The translations under genes were made by a program, and so were the position numbers. 64,000 nucleotides of DNA, taken from the NCBI RefSeq assembly GCF_030283145.1, contig NZ_JASNWE010000003.1, positions 930,001 through 994,000 on the forward strand, read 5' to 3'. The stretch is from Actinomadura xylanilytica (GTDB taxonomy: Bacteria > Actinomycetota > Actinomycetes > Streptosporangiales > Streptosporangiaceae). The notes beneath the pieces were generated by a model, which searched no databases, was not told the origin of the DNA, and worked only from the letters and a program-made list of their open reading frames with translations. This document shows, one piece after another, positions 36,010-43,960 of the stretch. Every line of letters starts with the position of its first letter. The stretch's first letter is position 1.

Positions 36010-36067
36010 AACATCCACAGCCATTCTCTTGATGTCAAGATACCTCTGATTTATCTCGACATCAACT
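36010..36067 (-). promoter_or_regulatory. candidate acnA promoter with paired operator
   Basis: The perfect palindrome TCTTGATGTCAAGA (36027-36040) and a second, 11/14-matching copy TCTCGACATCAACT (36054-36067) lie 27 bp apart in an AT-rich patch of the 498-bp gap between acnA and the carboxylase. On the minus strand the palindrome contains TTGACA (36038-36033), followed after 17 bp by GATGTT (36015-36010). A repressor bound here would block the -35 of this acnA promoter. The remaining gap (to 36306) shows no gene. Confidence 0.55.
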
Positions 36068-36306
36068 TTCTCGGCGCCGTACCGGCGGCACTCGTCCGGC
36101 CGAACGTCCCGTCCCGTCGTACGCCGATGTGCAGCGCCTGATCGGGCCCTGAAGGAACCGGAGGGTGGGCAGCCCCGGCCGGCGGGGGACCGTTCGGAAT
36201 CGAAGCCCATGTCGCAACAGGGGCCGCTTGTCAAGGGTCCGGACATCTATATCTGGGCCGCCGATCCCCGTGGGCGCCGGCAGGTCACCGGCGCGGTCGC
36301 GATCAC

Positions 36307-36312
36307 TACACT
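36307..36312 (+). promoter_or_regulatory. candidate -10 box of a leaderless carboxylase promoter
   Basis: TACACT ends 7 nt before the GTG at 36320. It supports this GTG as the start instead of the upstream ATG at 36209. The -35 region is poor. Confidence 0.4.
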
Positions 36313-36319
36313 CAGGCCG

Positions 36320-39300
36320 GTGTTCAGTCGAATCGCCATCGTCAACCGGGGTGAGGCCGCGATGCGGCTCATCCACGCCGTCCGGGACCTGGCCGCGGAG
36401 ACCTCGACACCGATCGAGACCGTCGCCCTGCACACCGAGGTCGACCGCACCGCCCCGTTCGTGCGCGAGGCCGACATCGCCTACGACCTCGGTCCCGCGT
36501 CCGCGCGCCCCTACCTCGACCTGGCGGTGCTGGAGCGCGCCTTGGTGGAGACCGGGGCCGACGCCGCGTGGGTCGGCTGGGGCTTCGTCGCGGAGGACCC
36601 GGCGTTCGCGGAGCTGTGCGAGAAGGTCGGGGTCACCTTCGTCGGGCCGAGCGCGGAGGCCATGCGCAGGCTCGGCGACAAGATCGGCTCGAAGCTCCTC
36701 GCCGAGGAGGTCGGCGTCCCGGTCGCGCCGTGGAGCCGCGGCGCGGTCGAGACCCTGGACGCCGCCCTGGCGGCGGCGGCCGAGATCGGCTACCCGCTGA
36801 TGCTGAAGGCGACCGCGGGCGGCGGCGGACGCGGCATCCGCGTGATCACGGGCGAGGCCGAGCTCGCCGACGCCTACGAACGGACCCGCCAGGAGGCCGC
36901 GCGGGCGTTCGGCAGCGGCGTGGTGTTCCTGGAGCGCCTGGTCACCGGCGCCCGGCACGTCGAGGTCCAGGTGATCGCCGACGGCGCCGGCACCGCGTGG
37001 GCGCTCGGCGTCCGCGACTGCTCGGTGCAGCGGCGCAACCAGAAGGTCATCGAGGAGTCGGCGTCGCCGGTGCTCGGCCCCGCGCAGGCGGCCGAACTCA
37101 AGGCCTCGGCCGAACGGCTGGCCGTCGCGGTCGGTTACCGCGGCGCGGCGACCGTCGAGTTCCTCTACCACCCCGGCGACGAGCTGTTCGCCTTCCTCGA
37201 GGTCAACACCCGCCTCCAGGTCGAGCACCCGATCACCGAGTCCACCACCGGGTTCGACCTGGTCAAGGCGCAACTGCGGGTCGCGTCCGGCGGCCGGCTC
37301 GAAGGCGCGCCGCCGGTGGAGCGCGGGCACGCCGTCGAGGCCCGGCTGAACGCCGAGGACCCCGACCGCGACTTCGCGCCCTCCCCGGGCCGCATCGCGC
37401 GGCTGGACCTGCCGACCGGGCCGGGCATCCGGGTGGACACCGGCGTCGGCGAGGGCGACACCATCCCCGCCGACTTCGACTCGATGATCGCGAAGATCAT
37501 CGCGCACGGCCGCGACCGCGCCGAGGCGCTCGGCAGGTTGCGCCGGGCGATGGCGCAGACCACGGTGATCATCGAGGGCGGGGCGACCAACAAGAGCTTC
37601 GTGCTCGACCTGCTCGACCGGCCCGAGGTGATCGACGGCAGCGCCGACACCGGCTGGATCGACCGCGTCCGCGCCGAGGGCGGGCTCGTCTCGCACCGGC
37701 ACTCCGCCGTCGCGCTGGCCGCCGCCGCCATCGAGGCCTACGAGGAGGAGGAGCGCGTCGAGCGGCAGCGGCTGCTGTCGACGGCGTTCGGCGGGCGCCC
37801 GCAGGTGCAGCACGAGAGCGGCCGGCCGCTCGACCTCAAGCTGCGCGGCGCCGGCTACCGCGTGCGCGTCGCGCGGGTCGGCGCGCACCGCTTCCGCGTC
37901 GGTATCGAAGCGGGCGGCGACGTCCGCACCGCCGACGTCGAGCTCGACCGCTTCGACCGGTACACCGGCCGGATCACCGTCAACGGCGCCCGGTACCGCC
38001 TGCTCACCGGCACGCACGGGCCGATCCACCTGGTCGAGGTGGACGGCGTGGCGCACCGGGTCAGCCTCGACGAGGGCGGCGTCGTCCGCTCGCCCGCGCC
38101 GGCGCTGGTCGTCGCCACGCCGCTGAAGGTCGGCGCCGAGGTCGAGGCGGGCGCGCCGGTGCTGGTGCTGGAGAGCATGAAGATGGAGACCGTGCTCCGG
38201 GCGCCGTTCAAGGCGCGGGTGAAGGAATGCGTCGTGTCCGTGGGCGGCCAGGTCGAGGCCGGCGCACCGCTGCTGCGGCTGGAGCCGCTCGATGACGACG
38301 CCGAGGCCGAGGACGCCTCCGCCGCCGAGTCCGTCAGCCTGGACCTGCCCGCGGCGTCCGAGGGGGGCCCGGCGCGGGAGCGCGCCGCGCGCGGCCGGGA
38401 GGACCTGCGCAGCCTGCTGCTGGGCTTCGACGTCGACCCGCACGACGAACGCCGGGTGCTCGACGACTACCTCGCCGCACGCCGGGCGGCCGACGCGAAC
38501 GGCCACCAGCCGCTGGCCGGGGAGCTCGAGCTCGTCGAGGTGTTCGCCGACCTCGCCGAGCTGAGCCGCAACCGGCCGGCGGGCGAGGACGTCGGCGGCG
38601 AGGGCCACCTGCACAGCGCCCGCGAGTACTTCCACACCTATCTCCAGAGCCTCGACGTCGAGCGGGCCGGGCTGCCGGAGGCGCTCCAGGCCAAGCTCGC
38701 CAAGGCGCTCGGGCACTACGGGGTCACCGAGCTGGAGCGCTCCCCCGGCCTCGAGGCCGCGGTGTTCCGGATCTTCCTCGCCCAGCAGCGCGCGTCCGCC
38801 GACGCCGCGGTCGTCACGAGCCTGCTGCGCGCGTGGCTGCGGGAGCCGCCGCCGGACGAGGCGCTGCGCAAGCTCGCCGGGCTCGTGCTGGAGCGGCTGG
38901 TGGCGGCCACGCAGGTGCGCTTCCCGGTGATCTCCGACCTCGCGCGCGGCGTGGTGTTCGCCTGGTTCGGCCAGCCGCTGCTGCGCCGCAACCGCGCCCG
39001 CGTCTACGCCGACGTCCGCAACCACCTGCGCCACCTGGACGCGCACCCGGACGCGCCGGACCGCGCCGAGCGCATCGCCGAGATGGTGCGCAGCACCGAG
39101 CCGCTGGTGCGGCTGCTCGGCCGGCGGCTCGTCCGCGACCACCTGGACAACGCCGTCATGCTGGAGGTGCTGACCCGGCGGTACTACGGCAACAAGGACC
39201 TCACCGGCGTCCGCACCAGCGAGGTCGCGGGCTGCACGTTCGTGGTCGCCGAACGCGCGGGCTCGTCGGTGGTCTCCGCCGCGGTGGGCTTCGAGGCGCT

Positions 39301-41782
39301 GGGCGGCGCGCTGCGCGGGCTCGCGGAGCTGGCGGGCGGCGGGAACGCCCACGACGCCGACATCTATCTCGCCTGGGAGAACCAGCCGGAGGACCCCGAC
39401 GCGATGGCGGCGGCGCTGCACGAGGTCGTCGGCGCGCACCCGCTTCCGGACCGGCTCCGCAGGCTCACCTGCACCGTCGCGGGCAGCGGCGGCGCGGTCA
39501 TGCACCACCACTTCACCTTCCGTCCGTCCAGCACCGGGATGACCGAGGAACGGCTGATCCGCGGCCTGCACCCCTACATCGCGCAGCGGATGCAGATGGA
39601 GCGGCTGAGCAAGTTCGACCTCACCCGGCTGCCGTCCTCGGACGAGGAGGTCTACCTCTTCCAGTGCGTGGCGCGGGAGAACCCGTCCGACGACCGCCTC
39701 GTCGCGTTCGCCCAGGTGCGCGACCTGACCGAGCTGCGCGAGCAGGAGGGCAGGCTGCTCGCGCTGCCGACGGCCGAGGACACCATCGCCACCTGCCTCG
39801 ACTCGATCCGCCGGGCGCAGTCGCGGCGGCCGTCCAAGAAGCGCTTCAACACCAACCGGATCGTCGTCTACGTCTGGCCGCCGAGCGACATCACCCGCGC
39901 GGAGCTGGAGATGATCGCCGGGCGGGTGCTGCCGACCACCGCGGGCGCCGGGCTGGAGGAGATCCTGCTCATCGCGCGGCAGCGCGACCGCGGGACCGGC
40001 GAGCTGACCAAGATCGCCGTGCGCATCTCCTTCGACGCCGCCGGCGGCACCGAGCTGACCGTCGGCGAGCCGTCCGCCGAGCCGCTCGAACCGCTCGACG
40101 GCTACCGGCAGAAGGTGCTGCGCGCGAGCAGCCGCAACACGGTGTACCCGTACGAGCTGACCGGCCGCCTCGGCGACTTCGTCGAGCACGACCTGGACGA
40201 CGACCACGCGCTGGTGCCGGTCGACCGGCCGAAGGGGCGCAACTCCGCGGCGATCGTCGCGGGCGTGGTCAGCACGCCGACCCGCCGGCACCCGCAGGGC
40301 GTCACCAGGGTCGTGCTGCTCGGCGACCCGACCAAGTCGCTCGGCGCGCTGTCGGAGCCGGAGTGCCGCCGCGTGATCGCCGCGCTGGACCTGGCCGAGC
40401 GGATGCGGGTGCCGCTCGAGTGGTACGCGCTGTCGGCCGGCGCCCGGATCTCCATGGAATCGGGCACCGAGAACATGGACTGGGTGGCCGCCGCGCTCAA
40501 GCGGATCGTCGAGTTCACCCAGGACGGCGGCGAGATCAACATCGTCGTCGCGGGCATCAACGTCGGCGCGCAGCCGTACTGGAACGCCGAGGCGACGATG
40601 CTCATGCACACCAAGGGCGTCCTGGTGATGACGCCGGACTCGGCGATGGTCCTCACCGGCAAGCAGTCGCTCGACTTCTCCGGTGGCGTCTCGGCCGAGG
40701 ACAACTTCGGCATCGGCGGCTACGACCGGGTGATGGGCCCGAACGGGCAGGCGCAGTACTGGGCGCCCGACCTCGCCGCCGCGCGCGGCGTGCTGATGGC
40801 GCACTACGACCACACCTACGTCGTCCCCGGCGAGGACGGGCCCCGGCGGGCGGAGACGACCGACCCCGCCGACCGCGACGTCTCCGACTTCCCGCACGTC
40901 GTGGCGGGCAGCGACTTCACCACCGTCGGCGAGATCTTCTCCGCCGAGGCCAACCCGGACCGCAAGAAGCCGTTCGACATCCGGACCGTGATGCGGGCGC
41001 TCTCCGACCAGGACCACCCGGTGCTGGAGCGCTGGGCGGGCATGGCCGACGCGGAGACCGCGGCGGTGCAGGACGTGCATCTCGGCGGCCTGCCGGTGTG
41101 CCTGCTCGGCATCGAGTCGCGGGCGGTGCCGCGGCGCGGCTTCCCGCCCACCGACGGCCCGGACACCTACACCGCGGGCACGCTGTTCCCGCGGTCGTCC
41201 AAGAAGGCCGCGCGGGCGATCAACGCGGCCAGCGGCAACCGGCCGCTGGTGGTGCTGGCGAACCTGTCGGGCTTCGACGGCTCACCGGAGTCGATGCGGA
41301 GCCTGCAACTGGAGTACGGCGCCGAGATCGGCCGCGCGATCGTGAACTTCCGCGGGCCCATCGTGTTCTGCGTGATCTCCCGGTACCACGGCGGCGCGTT
41401 CGTGGTGTTCTCCAAGGCGCTGAACCCGAACATGACCGTGCTCGCGCTGGACGGCTCGTTCGCCTCGGTGCTCGGCGGCGCCCCCGCCGCGGCGGTGGTG
41501 TTCTCCGGCGACGTCAACGCCCGCACCGCGGCCGATCCGCGGATCCGGGACCTGGAGGGCCGCGCCGCGACCGCCTCCGGCGCCGACCGGGCCGCGCTGA
41601 CCGCCGAACTCGACGAGCTCCGCTCGTCGGTCCGCGCGGAGAAGCTCGGCGAGGTGGCCACCGAGTTCGATCGCGTGCACGACATCCGGCGCGCCGTCGA
41701 GGTCGGCTCCGTCGACGCCGTCATCAGCGCCGCCGAACTCCGCCCGCGCATCATCGAGGCCATCGAGTCCCATCTGCGGTAG
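36320..41782 (+). CDS. single-chain multidomain acyl-CoA carboxylase (BC-BCCP-central-CT)
   Basis: An 1,820-residue enzyme carboxylating acetyl-CoA or another acyl-CoA with biotin and ATP. Order: biotin carboxylase (~1-450; IAIVNRGEAAMRLIHAV, ATP-grasp KATAGGGGRGIRV, signature EVNTRLQVEHPITE near 293), BCCP with biotin-Lys K621 in ESMKMET, a long helical ACC-central-like region (~680-1280), then the carboxyltransferase N-lobe (ESGTENMDWVAAALKR...GGEINIVVAGINVG, from ~1380) and C-lobe (FRGPIVFCVISRYHGGAFVVFSK, VLGGAPAAAVVFSG). This is the eukaryote-like layout; actinobacterial multidomain carboxylases of this kind are known, e.g. in Saccharopolyspora, but most actinobacteria use split AccA/AccB/D subunits. 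GTG 36320 starts the BC fold. Confidence 0.93.
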   Translation: MFSRIAIVNRGEAAMRLIHAVRDLAAETSTPIETVALHTEVDRTAPFVREADIAYDLGPASARPYLDLAVLERALVETGADAAWVGWGFVAEDPAFAELCEKVGVTFVGPSAEAMRRLGDKIGSKLLAEEVGVPVAPWSRGAVETLDAALAAAAEIGYPLMLKATAGGGGRGIRVITGEAELADAYERTRQEAARAFGSGVVFLERLVTGARHVEVQVIADGAGTAWALGVRDCSVQRRNQKVIEESASPVLGPAQAAELKASAERLAVAVGYRGAATVEFLYHPGDELFAFLEVNTRLQVEHPITESTTGFDLVKAQLRVASGGRLEGAPPVERGHAVEARLNAEDPDRDFAPSPGRIARLDLPTGPGIRVDTGVGEGDTIPADFDSMIAKIIAHGRDRAEALGRLRRAMAQTTVIIEGGATNKSFVLDLLDRPEVIDGSADTGWIDRVRAEGGLVSHRHSAVALAAAAIEAYEEEERVERQRLLSTAFGGRPQVQHESGRPLDLKLRGAGYRVRVARVGAHRFRVGIEAGGDVRTADVELDRFDRYTGRITVNGARYRLLTGTHGPIHLVEVDGVAHRVSLDEGGVVRSPAPALVVATPLKVGAEVEAGAPVLVLESMKMETVLRAPFKARVKECVVSVGGQVEAGAPLLRLEPLDDDAEAEDASAAESVSLDLPAASEGGPARERAARGREDLRSLLLGFDVDPHDERRVLDDYLAARRAADANGHQPLAGELELVEVFADLAELSRNRPAGEDVGGEGHLHSAREYFHTYLQSLDVERAGLPEALQAKLAKALGHYGVTELERSPGLEAAVFRIFLAQQRASADAAVVTSLLRAWLREPPPDEALRKLAGLVLERLVAATQVRFPVISDLARGVVFAWFGQPLLRRNRARVYADVRNHLRHLDAHPDAPDRAERIAEMVRSTEPLVRLLGRRLVRDHLDNAVMLEVLTRRYYGNKDLTGVRTSEVAGCTFVVAERAGSSVVSAAVGFEALGGALRGLAELAGGGNAHDADIYLAWENQPEDPDAMAAALHEVVGAHPLPDRLRRLTCTVAGSGGAVMHHHFTFRPSSTGMTEERLIRGLHPYIAQRMQMERLSKFDLTRLPSSDEEVYLFQCVARENPSDDRLVAFAQVRDLTELREQEGRLLALPTAEDTIATCLDSIRRAQSRRPSKKRFNTNRIVVYVWPPSDITRAELEMIAGRVLPTTAGAGLEEILLIARQRDRGTGELTKIAVRISFDAAGGTELTVGEPSAEPLEPLDGYRQKVLRASSRNTVYPYELTGRLGDFVEHDLDDDHALVPVDRPKGRNSAAIVAGVVSTPTRRHPQGVTRVVLLGDPTKSLGALSEPECRRVIAALDLAERMRVPLEWYALSAGARISMESGTENMDWVAAALKRIVEFTQDGGEINIVVAGINVGAQPYWNAEATMLMHTKGVLVMTPDSAMVLTGKQSLDFSGGVSAEDNFGIGGYDRVMGPNGQAQYWAPDLAAARGVLMAHYDHTYVVPGEDGPRRAETTDPADRDVSDFPHVVAGSDFTTVGEIFSAEANPDRKKPFDIRTVMRALSDQDHPVLERWAGMADAETAAVQDVHLGGLPVCLLGIESRAVPRRGFPPTDGPDTYTAGTLFPRSSKKAARAINAASGNRPLVVLANLSGFDGSPESMRSLQLEYGAEIGRAIVNFRGPIVFCVISRYHGGAFVVFSKALNPNMTVLALDGSFASVLGGAPAAAVVFSGDVNARTAADPRIRDLEGRAATASGADRAALTAELDELRSSVRAEKLGEVATEFDRVHDIRRAVEVGSVDAVISAAELRPRIIEAIESHLR

Positions 41783-41783
41783 C

Positions 41784-41824
41784 CCGCGACGGCCCGAGCG
41801 CGCACCACGCTCGGGCCGTCGCGG
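41784..41824 (+). terminator. carboxylase terminator hairpin
   Basis: CCGCGACGGCCCGAGCG (41784-41800) pairs perfectly with CGCTCGGGCCGTCGCGG (41808-41824), a 17-bp stem with a 7-nt loop directly after the carboxylase stop. Confidence 0.92.
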
Positions 41825-41873
41825 CACCCGCCCGGAGGCGGAGGCCGTTACCGGGGCCTTCGCCTCCCCCGGC

Positions 41874-41879
41874 TAGGCT
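41874..41879 (+). promoter_or_regulatory. candidate -10 box, leaderless
   Basis: TAGGCT ends 6 nt before the ATG at 41886; no clear -35. It is the same architecture as at 50846, which also reads TAGGCT. Confidence 0.45.
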
Positions 41880-41885
41880 GATCCG

Positions 41886-42302
41886 ATGGCCTCCGCCGCG
41901 CCTGGCCCCGTCGTCACGTTCCCGGAGCTCACCTGGAACGAGGAGCGCCACCCGCTGGTGATCTCCCTGCACCGCCCGTCCGCCCGGTGGATGATCGAGC
42001 TCGGCACCTTCTGGCAGGCCACCGCCGACCCCGCCGAACTCCGCTCGTTCGCCGAGAGCGTCCTGGCCGTCGCCGAGGGATCGCGGACCGAGCTCGACGG
42101 CCCCCTCGGCACCGCCCCCCGCCACCACCTCACCGAGGGCGACTTCATTGTGGGCCGCGACGACGACGGCCTCTACCTTCAGGTCTTCCTCTGCGACGGC
42201 AGTTGCGGCAGCCCCACCCTGGACGCCTCCTCGCTCCCCCCGGCCGCCCTGACCGTCCAGGCCCGCGCGCTCCTCGCCGCCCTACCCGGCGACGCCGAGT
42301 GA
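41886..42302 (+). CDS. hypothetical protein, immunity-like
   Basis: A 138-residue soluble acidic protein. Its layout is beta (VTFPELTWNE, PLVISLH), helix (MIELGTFWQATADPAELRSFAESVLAVAEG), then beta strands (GDFIVGRDDDGLYLQVFLCDGSC) and a C-terminal helix (ALTVQARALLAAL). It is not recognised with confidence; small proteins of this shape include immunity-like and sugar-kinase-regulatory families. A possible leaderless promoter precedes it. Short intergenic spaces on both sides and a strong terminator upstream suggest its own transcript. Confidence 0.65.
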   Translation: MASAAPGPVVTFPELTWNEERHPLVISLHRPSARWMIELGTFWQATADPAELRSFAESVLAVAEGSRTELDGPLGTAPRHHLTEGDFIVGRDDDGLYLQVFLCDGSCGSPTLDASSLPPAALTVQARALLAALPGDAE

Positions 42303-42350
42303 CCCGGACGTCTTCCGCCCGGCGCCGCGCTCCAAGCACGTCGTGACCGG

Positions 42351-42737
42351 TCATACCGCGACCGGATCCAGTACCGCGTACACGACCTTCCCGCCCTCCG
42401 CGAGCGGACGCGTCCCCCAACGCAGCACGAGCGTCTCCATCAGCAGCAGCCCCCGCCCCGATTCCGCCGCCGGCCCCGGCTCGCGGACGACCGGCAGCGC
42501 GTCGGAGCGATCCCACGCCTCGAGCACGGGCAGCCCGTCCAGCCGATAGGCGCGCACGATCACCGAATCGCCCTCGCCCGACCCGTGCTTGATCGAATTG
42601 GTCGCCAGCTCGCTCACCACGACCCGGGCGACATGATCGTCCAGCCCCCATCCGCCGAATACGAGCCCGACAAAGTCCCTCACCTGCTTCACCGCCTGCG
42701 AATGCGCCTTGATCACAATGGTCGCGGGTTCGCACAT
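42351..42737 (-). CDS. RsbW-like ATP-binding (anti-sigma kinase-type) protein
   Basis: A 128-residue HATPase_c protein. The N-box is VVVSELATNSIKHG near residues 40-53, and the G-box region reads EAWDRSDALPVV...ESGRGLLLMETLVLRWG. These are the hallmarks of the very abundant streptomycete-type single-domain RsbW-like kinases. It is divergent from the XRE-DUF5753 gene, the standard arrangement in actinomycetes, where the trio with DUF397 acts in development and antibiotic regulation. The partner and target sigma factor, if any, are not here. Confidence 0.88.
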   Translation of the reverse strand: MCEPATIVIKAHSQAVKQVRDFVGLVFGGWGLDDHVARVVVSELATNSIKHGSGEGDSVIVRAYRLDGLPVLEAWDRSDALPVVREPGPAAESGRGLLLMETLVLRWGTRPLAEGGKVVYAVLDPVAV

Positions 42738-42848
42738 TCTTGATCACCTCGAAATGTCTGTGAACCACAACACAGAGTGATCCGAGAGGCATAAAGTGGC
42801 GCACGTACAAGCGACACCCGGAACAAGCCGGAACGAGGATGATCAATT
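42738..42848. promoter_or_regulatory. divergent promoter region, HATPase / XRE
   Basis: A 111-bp AT-richer spacer between two divergent starts. On the plus strand CATAAAGTGG (~42791-42800) is a -10-like element; ATGTCTGTGAACCACAACACAG contains an imperfect TGTG/CACA inverted repeat that may bind the XRE protein. Confidence 0.35.
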
Positions 42849-43670
42849 ATGGCCACCAACCCGTCCCCCAATCCGAAGACGAGCATGTGGGACTTCATCG
42901 CCTTCTACCTGCGGTTTCAGCGCAACCACCGAGGCCTGTCCGGTGAATCACTCGGACAAATGATCAACGCAAGCAAGGCCACGGTTTCACGCCTTGAGAA
43001 CAACGTCGAACGCCTCGACGGAACCCGAGCCGCGGTCATCGACAAGCGCTGGAAGACCGGCGGGCTGTTCAGCCTTCTTGTCTGGTATGCCTCCATCGGA
43101 CACGACCCACAATGGTATGGCCAGTACGTCGATTTCGAGCAACGAGCCCGGATGATCCGAATCTTCGAGCCGCTCCTCGTGCCTGGGCTCTTCCAGACCG
43201 AGGAGTACGCATGGGCACTGCTCGCCGCTGGAGGCGAGCCGAACCCCGAGCAAGTCCTCACCGAGCGGATGCAACGGAAGACAGTCCTTGACCGAGCATT
43301 CGTCACCGCGATCCTCAGCGAGGCCGTCCTCTCCTGGCCGGTAGGCAGCCCCCAGATCATGCGCGCCCAGCACGAGCAACTTCTTGAGCTGTCAGAGCGT
43401 CCGAACGTGACGATCCACGTCGTGCCGCGGTCCTTCGACACCGGCGCCTACAGAGGCCTTGACGGAGCGATGAAGCTCCTCACTGGGCCTGGCTTCGGGG
43501 AACTGGCATACACCGAGTCGTTGGGCAGTGGGCGGCTTGTATCGTCCCCTGAGGACGTAAGCGAATTTGGGATCATTTATGCCCGGATCAGCGCTAAGGC
43601 GCTGCCCGAGGTTCCATCCAGGAACCTCATCAAGAAGTCGATGGAGGCATTTAGTGACGACCTGGCGTAA
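42849..43670 (+). CDS. XRE-family regulator with DUF5753 domain
   Basis: A 273-residue protein. The N-terminal helix-turn-helix (~17-70; LRFQRNHRGLSGESLGQMINASKATVSRLENN) is of the XRE/Cro type. The C-terminal DUF5753 (~90-265) carries its signatures RIFEPLLVPGLFQTEEYA, ILSEAVLSW and RPNVTIHVVP. Such proteins (WhiJ-like group) act with the co-encoded DUF397 protein. The gene overlaps it by 17 nt. GC content is visibly lower than that of the surroundings, a trait shared by these cassettes when recently acquired. Confidence 0.93.
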   Translation: MATNPSPNPKTSMWDFIAFYLRFQRNHRGLSGESLGQMINASKATVSRLENNVERLDGTRAAVIDKRWKTGGLFSLLVWYASIGHDPQWYGQYVDFEQRARMIRIFEPLLVPGLFQTEEYAWALLAAGGEPNPEQVLTERMQRKTVLDRAFVTAILSEAVLSWPVGSPQIMRAQHEQLLELSERPNVTIHVVPRSFDTGAYRGLDGAMKLLTGPGFGELAYTESLGSGRLVSSPEDVSEFGIIYARISAKALPEVPSRNLIKKSMEAFSDDLA

Positions 43671-43824
43671 GTCCAGCCACAGCGGCACCACGCAGAGCGA
43701 CTGTGTGGAGGTGGCGGCTCTGCCCGATGGCGTGGGCGTCCGGGACTCCAAGAACCCGCACGGCCCCACCCTCCTCCTCGACCGGAGCGCCTTCCGCACG
43801 CTCGTGACCGACCTCAAGCGTTAG
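43654..43824 (+). CDS. DUF397 small protein
   Basis: A 56-residue protein, VTTWRKSSHSGTTQSDCVEVA followed by VGVRDSKNPHGPTLLLDRSAF, with the DUF397 core W-RKSS-S-CVEVA-VRDSK-P-G-L. Family members (BldB-partner/WhiJ-associated) antagonise or assist the upstream XRE regulator. The GTG at 43654 is inside the XRE gene's 3' end, giving coupled translation. The gene is shorter than many ORF callers accept and a longer in-frame ATG upstream adds unrelated residues. Confidence 0.9.
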   Translation: MTTWRKSSHSGTTQSDCVEVAALPDGVGVRDSKNPHGPTLLLDRSAFRTLVTDLKR

Positions 43825-43836
43825 CCCCCGCACAGT

Positions 43837-43868
43837 GGAGAGCCCTGGCCTGGCAGCCAGGGCTCTCC
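43837..43868 (+). terminator. terminator after the XRE/DUF397 pair
   Basis: GGAGAGCCCTGG (43837-43848) pairs perfectly with CCAGGGCTCTCC (43857-43868), loop of 8 nt, followed by TTTCGTT: a canonical intrinsic terminator 13 nt past the stop. Confidence 0.92.
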
Positions 43869-43960
43869 TTTCGTTCCCGACAGCTTGTGGGCGCGGATCG
43901 AGCCGTTCCCGGACAGCGAGTCCGAGCGCCCTCTGAGTTTCCGGTGAGGGTTCGGCCGCC

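Noticed and set aside
36062..41080. 1,672-codon open frame on the minus strand opposite the carboxylase
   Set aside because: It is a GC-driven antisense frame rich in Arg/Gly/His/Asp without domains; the plus strand encodes clear BC, BCCP and CT motifs.
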